DNA from: Chitinophagales bacterium
GTDB taxonomy: Bacteria; Bacteroidota; Bacteroidia; Chitinophagales; Saprospiraceae
Assembly: GCA_022360175.1 (NCBI GenBank)
Contig: JAKSDI010000290.1
Span: 1-57,716, forward strand
Direction: 5' to 3'
Length of the DNA: 57,716 nt
Shown here one piece after another: positions 52,040-57,716 of the stretch (position 1 is its first letter; every line of letters begins with the position of its first letter). A program made the translations under genes and the position numbers. The notes below the pieces were generated by a model. It was not told where the DNA came from. It saw nothing but the letters and a program-made list of their open reading frames with translations, and did not search any database.

Positions 52040-53233
52040 ATGAATAAAGGAGAATTAGCAGAAAAATATGTTAACGAATTGGCTTATTCATCATATCTGA
52101 AATACTGGTGTTACCCTAATCCAATTGATGAAGAAGGTGATAAAAAAGAGATATGTGATTTGCTGATTTTATTTAGAAGTACATGTATAATAATTTCAGT
52201 GAAGAATTACGAATTCAATGGAAATTATAATAGGTATAAGAGAAAGGTAGTTGAAAAATCTACTAAGCAATTGCATGGAGCAGAAAGAAAGTTATTCAAA
52301 TTGGACAGAAAAATTAAAATAAAGCATCCAGAGAGAAGAGTAGAAGAATTTAATCCAGAGAATTATGATGAAATTTACAGATTAACAATTAATGCGGGAG
52401 AACAATTTGAGTATTATTCGCTTGCTGACCAAAGAGAAGGAAAAGGTTTTATCAATATTTTTAATAAAAGAACATTTGAGCATATCATAAATGAATTAGA
52501 TACCATACCTGATCTAATAGATTTTTTACGAGAAAGAGAAAGGTTATTGACAGAAAATAAAGAAGTATATCTTGAAGGACAAGAATCTGATCTCTTAGCA
52601 GTGTTTATGCTAAACAAGAGGTCATTTCCTGAAATATACATAGGAGATCATGAGACACTAAAACTTGAGTTAGAAGGTGCATGGGAAGCCTATGACAAAA
52701 AAAACGTTCATGTTAAAGATAGGAGAGCTGCTGATAAGCAAAGTTATTTGATTGATTATCTTGTAAAAAATGATATTCTAAAATTAGAGTGGGGAGAAAA
52801 ATTAGCAATAGAATTAATGCAACTTAGACGTACGGAAAGGAGAATAATAGCTCAAAATTTGTTTGAATTAGTTGAAGCGCATAAAAATTCAGAGGATACA
52901 TTAGCTAGAAGGCACATGCCAGATGATGAAAATAGTATATTATTTCTTTTTATTTATTACCCTCCAGAGGCAGACTTGAAATTTGTTGATAAGATGCTTT
53001 ATGATGCAGGATTAATATACATGTGTAAAACCGATTTTAAATATGAAAAAATCATAGTATTATGTTCTACTAAAAATTATCGAGAATATAAGTTTGGTTT
53101 AATCTACCAAGAAGGAGAAATGAGCAAAGAGACAAAAGACTATGTAGAAAACTTGTGTGATAAGTATGGCTGGTTCCAAAATATTAGAAAAAGAAGAGTC
53201 GAATACAAAGAATTTCCAAATCAAAAGGATTGA
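52040..53233 (+). CDS. NERD/PD-(D/E)XK-like candidate nuclease (cargo gene)
   Basis: A 397-aa protein with an N-terminal NERD/restriction-endonuclease-like core: GELAEKYV (E5/E8), D40 (EICDLLILF) and IISVKNYEF (K55). The position of the usual E/Q in the (D/E)-x-K motif is occupied by Ser here, so activity is uncertain. The rest is helical, with a C-terminal beta-rich part. It follows the TPR gene by 50 bp in an orientation opposite to the viral operon. It might protect the host or provirus against other phages. Confidence 0.55.
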   Translation: MNKGELAEKYVNELAYSSYLKYWCYPNPIDEEGDKKEICDLLILFRSTCIIISVKNYEFNGNYNRYKRKVVEKSTKQLHGAERKLFKLDRKIKIKHPERRVEEFNPENYDEIYRLTINAGEQFEYYSLADQREGKGFINIFNKRTFEHIINELDTIPDLIDFLRERERLLTENKEVYLEGQESDLLAVFMLNKRSFPEIYIGDHETLKLELEGAWEAYDKKNVHVKDRRAADKQSYLIDYLVKNDILKLEWGEKLAIELMQLRRTERRIIAQNLFELVEAHKNSEDTLARRHMPDDENSILFLFIYYPPEADLKFVDKMLYDAGLIYMCKTDFKYEKIIVLCSTKNYREYKFGLIYQEGEMSKETKDYVENLCDKYGWFQNIRKRRVEYKEFPNQKD

Positions 53234-53407
53234 AAATGAAAGATAACCCTACACGACCAGCCTACCTACCAGTTGTCGTATATACGAACCGTCCATTTTT
53301 CAGTAGCCCCATTTTTTCTTTTCTTCCCATTAAAACCTGCTGAAGATATTTATCTGGAATGAATTTTGATTGTTTGTTATCTGTATGCATATCAAGTATG
53401 TATTGAT
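53234..53407. other. Spacer after the cargo genes
   Basis: No gene. AT-rich junction between the rightward nuclease gene and the leftward operon, and probably a terminator region. No clear hairpin seen. Confidence 0.3.
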
Positions 53408-53545
53408 TTAAATCATTTTAAAAAGCCAATAAACACCTAGGCACAGTAATGCAATAATCACATCACGCAGTAGATATACAGGCTCGTATTTGCTGATAGC
53501 AGTAGTCCTTTGTTTCTGCTTCTTCTTTTTCTTCTTCTTTGCCAT
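53408..53545 (-). CDS. 45-aa basic single-pass membrane protein
   Basis: A short gene encoding a Lys run (MAKKKKKKKQKQR), a hinge and one membrane segment (about 28-43, VIIALLCLGVYWLF). Its ATG lies 5 bp after the stop of the hydrolase gene upstream, so it is co-transcribed. A positive-inside membrane peptide of this type fits a viral membrane or lysis protein. Confidence 0.6.
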   Translation of the reverse strand: MAKKKKKKKQKQRTTAISKYEPVYLLRDVIIALLCLGVYWLFKMI

Positions 53546-53550
53546 AGGTT

Positions 53551-54240
53551 TTAGTTTATTAGTCGGAACAACATTTTATCATAATACTTAGTAATCAGGT
53601 TCGCTTTATCTAAGCCATTTACTATCCTGCGGGCTTCTACTGGATCAAAAGCATCTTCATAGGTATAGTCAGATAGGCGTTTTCCTGTAAATAGGCCATA
53701 CTTCATGCCTAATACCAGGATAGTTGCTCCTATATCATGATCAAGGGCTTTGTCGGGATTTGTTACCAGGTCTATACCTTTTAAATACCTCGACATTCGT
53801 TCATAATTGGGCTTCCAGGTGAGCTGCACGGGGCCTCTGCCGTAATATCCCGTGTGCCAGTATCGATCTTGCAGTTTACGTAGGTTGGTACCTTTCCTGG
53901 CTCTTTTCTCTCGTACACTTCTCATTTTGCACTCATGCCAGGCAGTTGCGTAGATATACGCAATGTGGTGCGGGTCTTTGATATCATATTTATCTATAGC
54001 ATTGGATATAGACAAAGACAGGCTGCTTTGTTCAATATCCAGCTTTCCCCTATTGAGTTGACATAGTACGGGCAGTAACAAGGTGCTATATAATCCCTTT
54101 ACAGGTACTTTTTTTTCTACTATTTCTACTTCCTTTAAGTCATAAGGCCCGTAGATAGCATTTTCCTTATCTTCTCCTAAAGGGGGTGAATTGTCTTTTT
54201 TGGGCGAAAGCCAGGCTAATAATAATCTACATAGTTGCAT
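53551..54240 (-). CDS. GH19-like peptidoglycan/chitin hydrolase
   Basis: A 229-aa protein from the ATG at 54240 (AGCT directly before it). The frame extends to a GTG at 54345, but the extra part is not conserved-looking. N-terminal hydrophobic segment (2-11) followed by a GH19-type domain: E103 in WHECKMR, then YWHTGYYGRGPVQLTWKPNY (128-147) with the family GRGPxQLT block. Predicted lysozyme- or chitinase-like activity. It is the second wall hydrolase of the element, after the P5-like one at 35.7 kb. Confidence 0.75.
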   Translation of the reverse strand: MQLCRLLLAWLSPKKDNSPPLGEDKENAIYGPYDLKEVEIVEKKVPVKGLYSTLLLPVLCQLNRGKLDIEQSSLSLSISNAIDKYDIKDPHHIAYIYATAWHECKMRSVREKRARKGTNLRKLQDRYWHTGYYGRGPVQLTWKPNYERMSRYLKGIDLVTNPDKALDHDIGATILVLGMKYGLFTGKRLSDYTYEDAFDPVEARRIVNGLDKANLITKYYDKMLFRLIN

Positions 54241-54351
54241 AGCTGAAAAATGGTTTGCTGTTTTTGTAAATGGATATATCCGCTGTAAGTGATAGAAATA
54301 CTTATCTGTGCGTTTATCTGTCTTTATATCACATCCAAGGATCACCTGTCC

Positions 54352-54441
54352 CTATCCCAAAGAAGTTATCAGGATAAGAAGATATAGGTTTATTGCATTG
54401 CATATTATCTCCATAGATATAGACATAATATCTCTGTGCAT
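54352..54441 (-). CDS. 29-aa hydrophobic peptide (tentative)
   Basis: Begins right after a GATAAAGCT leader and encodes a Met-rich start and one hydrophobic segment (LYLLILITSL). The leader and position make a real small gene plausible. Length alone would not. Confidence 0.35.
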   Translation of the reverse strand: MHRDIMSISMEIICNAINLYLLILITSLG

Positions 54442-54445
54442 AGCT

Positions 54446-54673
54446 TTATCTTTTATGCGTATTGTTGGTTATAGCCTCACCATGAGCAGACAGCCCGCTC
54501 AAATCCTCTCCGATATTGCGGACATCCTTCAACATTCCTTCCAGTGTCTTATGCAGGCCTGTGTTTTCATTGATACCTGCATTGGTTTGGAGGTTGATGA
54601 TGATTTGCTTTAGCTCTCCGGTGATTTTGGAGAGTGCCTGCAAACGATAGGTTGGTGTATGGAGCTTATTCAT
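54446..54673 (-). CDS. Hypothetical helical protein
   Basis: A 75-aa protein from the internal ATG at 54673 (MNKLHTPTYRLQALSKITGE). The longer frame to 54727 overlaps the preceding gene more deeply. Helical, coiled-coil-like (LSKITGELKQIIINLQ), with no membrane segment. Overlaps the preceding gene by 8 bp. No family recognised. Confidence 0.5.
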   Translation of the reverse strand: MNKLHTPTYRLQALSKITGELKQIIINLQTNAGINENTGLHKTLEGMLKDVRNIGEDLSGLSAHGEAITNNTHKR

Positions 54674-54917
54674 GATGAAGGGTAATTTCAATATTAGATA
54701 CAGGGCCAAATGGATAGACTTCGGCATTCACTTCGTTGATCTCGTCTATTTGTACCCAGCCATATACAACTGGCCAGGCATTTTTGCCGTGCTCCATTAA
54801 CTCGGCTCCTAATTCCAATACAGAGCCATTGTATTTCTCTTTAAAATCCGGATGTGACTCGTCTACTACGAAATCTACAAAGTGTTTTTTCTCGTATAGG
54901 TATCGCTGCTTTGACAT
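54666..54917 (-). CDS. Hypothetical small acidic protein
   Basis: An 83-aa protein from the ATG at 54917 (MSKQRYLYEKKH), with GAAGCT in front, similar to the AAAGCT leader. Acidic, His-rich end (ITLHHE). No membrane segment and no family recognised. Coupled by an 8-bp overlap to the downstream helical protein. Confidence 0.5.
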   Translation of the reverse strand: MSKQRYLYEKKHFVDFVVDESHPDFKEKYNGSVLELGAELMEHGKNAWPVVYGWVQIDEINEVNAEVYPFGPVSNIEITLHHE

Positions 54918-55016
54918 AGCTTCAGTTTTTATGGTTGGATGAATCAGAAAACAGCATTTGAAGTGCTGTTTTCTGTACAAATCCTCCCCTCCTACCGGAG
55001 TAGGGGACGTAACTTC

Positions 55017-55538
55017 TTAATTCTCAGAAGTAAGTTTGATATTTAGCCCCGATAGGGGGGAAGAAGACACACCCAGATTAGAGAGTGGATTACTAGCTTT
55101 TGGCTTGTATTTCTTTCGCTTTTGGGCGTATGCTCCGTTTCTTTCATCTCCTTTGTACACCACATCATCAGTGGTAGTATTGGATTGATCATCCCATTCT
55201 ACATTGATGGTAGCAAATGGGTTTTCGGCAGTGTAGGCTCCCCACATAGACCTGCCTATTTCATACAATCCATGATCCCACAGCATTTGCCGCACTTCTT
55301 TCATGTATTGATATTCACTCATGAAAGTGATGGATTTTTCTAATTGGGTAGTAGCTGTTGATCTACCTGCTCTTATTTCGCGCCAGCGATTGAGCACTCT
55401 ATTGGCTCTCTTTTTGTCCTGTAAGTGGCTCCACCATCTGTACTGGAAACTATTTCTGAGGCTCAGGAGGAGAAAACAGAGCACTATAATAAGCACCCAA
55501 ATAGCTGCTATCCTCCAGGATTCTAAATTTTGTAACAT
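55017..55538 (-). CDS. Single-pass membrane protein
   Basis: A 173-aa protein from the ATG at 55538 (MLQNLESWRIAAIWVLII). One strong membrane segment (about 10-27, IAAIWVLIIVLCFLLLSL), then a basic, Trp-rich helical stretch and a polar C-terminus with Gly/Ser. The frame is open to 55580, but the extra residues are not convincing. Fits the pattern of single-pass proteins in this operon. Confidence 0.52.
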   Translation of the reverse strand: MLQNLESWRIAAIWVLIIVLCFLLLSLRNSFQYRWWSHLQDKKRANRVLNRWREIRAGRSTATTQLEKSITFMSEYQYMKEVRQMLWDHGLYEIGRSMWGAYTAENPFATINVEWDDQSNTTTDDVVYKGDERNGAYAQKRKKYKPKASNPLSNLGVSSSPLSGLNIKLTSEN

Positions 55539-55599
55539 GTCCTTATTCTTTTTGATTGTACCAATAATTGAGCTACCCACAGATAAGGACGCATGTCTT

Positions 55600-56340
55600 C
55601 TAGCTTCTTAGAAAGATATGGCTGTAGACAAACAGGCCAAAGGCGACAGATATACCAATCAAAACCTTTGCTAGTGTGTCTGTCCATGTGCCAAACATAT
55701 CGATATAGATAAATTCTGTCATTGCATGGTAGATAGCCATGCCGACAATCCATGACAACTGCTTTTTCTTTATGTCTTCCTGTTCGTATCTTTTCTTGGC
55801 TGCGCTTGGCCGATACTTGTACAGTACTACTATGCCTGCCCCGTCTATCAGATATCCGATGATAAACAAAGCTATGAATGCTACTTTTCTATCAAGTACA
55901 TTGTAGGCTATTTCGGCATAGACATTACTCTGTACAAAGAGCAATGCAAGGACGCCTACAACCACAATGACCTGAAGGAAAAAAGGCAGCTTTGCATTTT
56001 CAGGGTCTTCTGTTTCTACATTTTCCGTTTGCTCAATAGGAGGAGGTGCAACTTCATGTCCATTTAGTCTGGAATATTCAGTTACATAAACTATTGGGTC
56101 TGGATCAGGTGTATGATCAATGCCCAGGTTTTCAGCTATGTATTGAGCGGCGTTGGTTACTTCTATTGGGCGCTTGCCGTGAGGTTTGCCGAAAATGCGT
56201 AGAGCAAGTGTCAGCTCGTCCTTGCTTAGATGTTCGTCGCGGGCTTTCTTTATTTTGTAATTATTTAGGCGGCGCTGGAGGCTGGTGATGTTTATATCCA
56301 ATGCCTTAGCCAGCTCAGTTGGTGTATAAGTTTGCTGCAT
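55600..56340 (-). CDS. N-terminal HTH-like domain fused to four-helix membrane domain
   Basis: A 246-aa protein from MQQTYTPTELAKALDINITS. Residues 1-60 resemble a winged/MerR-like or homing-type HTH. A proline-rich linker follows, then four membrane segments (about 118-138, 150-170, 190-208, 215-240). A DNA-binding domain joined to membrane helices would tether DNA to the membrane, unusual and interesting in a virus-like element. An ATG 12 bp further up (56352) is an alternative. Confidence 0.55.
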   Translation of the reverse strand: MQQTYTPTELAKALDINITSLQRRLNNYKIKKARDEHLSKDELTLALRIFGKPHGKRPIEVTNAAQYIAENLGIDHTPDPDPIVYVTEYSRLNGHEVAPPPIEQTENVETEDPENAKLPFFLQVIVVVGVLALLFVQSNVYAEIAYNVLDRKVAFIALFIIGYLIDGAGIVVLYKYRPSAAKKRYEQEDIKKKQLSWIVGMAIYHAMTEFIYIDMFGTWTDTLAKVLIGISVAFGLFVYSHIFLRS

Positions 56341-56386
56341 GGTGGCTATCATTTCTTTGCGTTGTTATGGTTGGAAAAGATGGTTG

Positions 56387-56635
56387 TTATACTTCTACTC
56401 TCACGGGCAATCTCGGTTCCTTATTCTTCACATTGCATCTGGTGTAAGAAAGCTTAAACTCTCCCTGATCCGGATTGTACCTATCGCCTCCTGGTTGATA
56501 CCTTGGATTGTTGCCTTCTTTGGGCTTTCCAAATTTTATGTACTGGAAGTTTTCTTCTATGAATTGCATTATTTCTAATGCTGATGCCTCTCCTTTCTTG
56601 GAGAAGGTGACTCTGATGGATACGTGATCTTTCAT
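56387..56635 (-). CDS. Hypothetical 82-aa protein
   Basis: From the internal ATG at 56635 (MKDHVSIRVTFSKKGEA). Basic, alpha/beta, with no membrane segment. The frame is open further upstream, but that part overlaps the preceding gene. No family recognised. Confidence 0.48.
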   Translation of the reverse strand: MKDHVSIRVTFSKKGEASALEIMQFIEENFQYIKFGKPKEGNNPRYQPGGDRYNPDQGEFKLSYTRCNVKNKEPRLPVRVEV

Positions 56636-56651
56636 TATGATATATTGATAG

Positions 56652-56969
56652 TTAACCAATCTCAATAACCAGCTTGGGGGGTAACGCATCATTCAGCAGA
56701 ATTTGCGTAGGCTGGTCAAGGTGGCGTATTACACGCCTGTGCATAAGTGCGAAATATTGGGAGGGGCGCATTTTCTTTTTTGTTTTAGATGGCTCCTCTG
56801 CCATTTTTTTTACTTCAGTGAATAGGGCGTACTCGTATTCCTCCATTTTATCGCCTTCTTCTCGCATCAGGCACCAAAGGGCGAAGTAGAAGGAAGACCA
56901 TACATCCTCCGGAAACTGGAGTTGCAGGTTTCCATCTTTCAGCGACTTTATTCTGTAGCTTTTGCCCAT
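56652..56969 (-). CDS. Hypothetical 105-aa protein
   Basis: From the internal ATG at 56969 (MGKSYRIKSLKDGN). Acidic in the middle (MREEGDKMEEYEYALFTE) with a basic end (KTKKKMRPSQYFALMHRRVIRHL). No family recognised. The first 22 bp overlap the upstream gene. Confidence 0.48.
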   Translation of the reverse strand: MGKSYRIKSLKDGNLQLQFPEDVWSSFYFALWCLMREEGDKMEEYEYALFTEVKKMAEEPSKTKKKMRPSQYFALMHRRVIRHLDQPTQILLNDALPPKLVIEIG

Positions 56970-57229
56970 CCTGTACCTGGTTCGTAGGTTTGTGTCTGTA
57001 TTCCGTTTTCGTAGAAAGCAGCCCATTTTACCCTGCCATTCCATTTTCCTTCTGTTGCGAAGTACTTCTTCATGCGTGGTATGAAAGCATTCGTCCTGTC
57101 CTGGCGTGGGGTGCTTCTCATGTATTTGATCTCCTCCGTGTTGTTGGTGAAGATCACGGCAAGTTTGGTATTGCCTGGCTGTTTAGCCTTCTTTTTTGGC
57201 CTTACTTGCGCTCCTGTTCTTGTTGGCAT
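56948..57229 (-). CDS. Hypothetical basic 93-aa protein
   Basis: A small, basic alpha/beta protein (MPTRTGAQVRPKKKAKQPGN ... VKWAAFYENGIQTQTYEPG). No membrane segment. No family recognised. Overlaps the end of the upstream partial gene by 28 bp and is in the same operon. Confidence 0.5.
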   Translation of the reverse strand: MPTRTGAQVRPKKKAKQPGNTKLAVIFTNNTEEIKYMRSTPRQDRTNAFIPRMKKYFATEGKWNGRVKWAAFYENGIQTQTYEPGTGWAKATE

Positions 57230-57716
57230 AGCGTTGCTATTTGGTTGTTGAATTCTATCACTAGTGCCTGGCTTTTCTTGCCGAGGTACTGTACTATTTT
57301 GCGGTGTGTGGCTGCTGGGCCTATGGCAGCACCTGGTTCCAGGCTTTTGCGGTATTTGTTGACCATTTTGGTCACGATCACTTTGCGTTGTATTTCTGCC
57401 TGTATGGCTTTGTGCTTTTTGTACCAGGGCTTTGTAACACGAAATCCTCTTTCATTTTTCGGGTCAAAGTATACGCTTGGTATGGGTACCCATCGGTTTT
57501 CGCCTTTCTCCAGACCTGTGCGTATCCATCGGGATACCAGATTGATGCGGGTGATGATCTCGCGGGCTCCTGCTCCCCATCTCGCGGGATCTGGCGCGGC
57601 GGTGAAATAGGTGCACAGGTAGGCTTTTGCCTGATCTACTACACTATCCGTCAGGTATTTGTCACTGTAGAGGCTGTCATAGGCGCAGCTCCATATGGTG
57701 CTTACGTGTAGCTCTA
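57202..57716 (-). CDS. Partial gene, C-terminal part, continues past right edge
   Basis: An open frame of at least 171 codons with no start in the window, ending at a TAA at 57202-57204. The protein is basic and helical, with WGAGAREIITRINLVSRWIR, NRWVPIPSVYF and PWYKKHKAIQAEIQRKVIV stretches. Its first gene in transcription order must lie to the right. No family recognised. A replication or packaging protein is possible, but nothing shows it. Confidence 0.55.
   Translation of the reverse strand, partial: ELHVSTIWSCAYDSLYSDKYLTDSVVDQAKAYLCTYFTAAPDPARWGAGAREIITRINLVSRWIRTGLEKGENRWVPIPSVYFDPKNERGFRVTKPWYKKHKAIQAEIQRKVIVTKMVNKYRKSLEPGAAIGPAATHRKIVQYLGKKSQALVIEFNNQIATLCQQEQERK

Larger units (their letters stand above)
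32603..57716. mobile_element. Integrative element, probably a non-tailed provirus (right end outside window)
   Basis: It begins directly after tRNA-Arg(CCG) with a repeat also found at the other tRNA-Arg, then a complete tyrosine integrase. The rest is a leftward operon of about 29 small genes, plus two rightward cargo genes. Evidence for a virus is two peptidoglycan hydrolases, a spike-like beta-helix protein, a basic nucleic-acid-binding protein, many single-pass membrane proteins and a protease. Tailed-phage hallmarks are absent. No packaging ATPase, replication gene or right attachment site lies in the window, so the viral nature is an inference. Confidence 0.6.

Noticed and set aside
33997-57229. 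Conjugative transposon or T6SS/contractile system
   Set aside because: No Tra/relaxase, VirD4/TraG, sheath, tube or baseplate protein seen, and wall hydrolases with many single-pass proteins do not need one.
33997-57716. Tailed prophage
   Set aside because: No terminase, portal, major tail or tape-measure protein in 24 kb of continuous structural-type genes.
12491-57716. CRISPR arrays
   Set aside because: No regularly spaced repeats of 25-40 bp, and no cas gene. The 10-bp array near the integrase is too short and has no spacers.

Overview
The window looks like a chromosome segment of a marine- or soil-type Bacteroidota, probably Cytophagales-like. The evidence is a TonB-dependent receptor with a carboxypeptidase-like plug extension, a secreted protein with a type IX secretion C-terminal domain, Bacteroidota-style tyrosine integrase and AT-rich, SD-poor leaders. 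All family assignments were made by reading the translations. No database search was run.

Region 1 (1-12450) is ordinary accessory chromosome. It holds an isoquinoline 1-oxidoreductase-type [2Fe-2S] subunit with a two-CxxCH cytochrome, three AraC regulators, a small operon (DUF2938 membrane protein, SRPBCC protein, DJ-1/PfpI-TPR protein), a VOC/DUF1801 gene pair that appears to be one frameshifted fusion, and three unknown secreted proteins. Two of those three share an almost identical 180-bp 3' end.

Region 2 (about 12491-23528) is an 11-kb island bounded by a copy of the tRNA-Arg(CCU) 3' end at 12491-12512 and the intact tRNA gene at 23529-23600. It carries a lambda-R-like (GH104) endolysin, a P-loop NTPase plus membrane protein pair, a four-gene ABC-three-component (ABC-3C) type conflict system, several unknown genes and a nonsense-mutated XRE regulator. 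No integrase is left.

Region 3 (23601-32530) is backbone: cutC, a CtlX-like hydrolase, a 913-aa TonB-dependent receptor, a cupredoxin/lamin-tail/T9SS protein, a 260-bp MITE-like repeat and a patatin-like phospholipase. A second tRNA gene, tRNA-Arg(CCG), closes it at 32531-32602. The two tRNA-Arg genes point outward and each is followed by the same roughly 130-bp sequence (about 84% identical by hand count), so the backbone block lies between two related integration sites.

Region 4 (32603 to the right edge, at least 25 kb) is an integrative element that starts with a complete tyrosine recombinase. Nearly all its other genes, about 29, form a long leftward operon of small proteins. Many have one N- or C-terminal membrane segment. 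There are two peptidoglycan hydrolases, a subtilisin-like protease with a full triad, a transglutaminase-like protein, a very basic 63-aa protein, a beta-helix spike-like secreted protein with a Cys-rich module shared with its neighbour, a WHy-like membrane protein and a possible capsid protein. I see no terminase, portal, tail tube, sheath or tape measure. This fits a non-tailed, membrane-containing provirus of an undescribed kind, although no packaging ATPase is visible and the right end is outside the window. A control region near 49.3-50.6 kb, with palindromes and a structured-RNA candidate, separates the operon from a rightward TPR gene and a candidate nuclease that look like inserted cargo.

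At least six genes of region 4 start directly after a conserved leader (ATATAAAGCT next to the ATG). The endolysin gene of region 2 has the same leader. This, together with the shared flanks of the two tRNA-Arg genes, suggests that region 2 is a decayed relative of the region 4 element whose interior has been replaced by defence genes.
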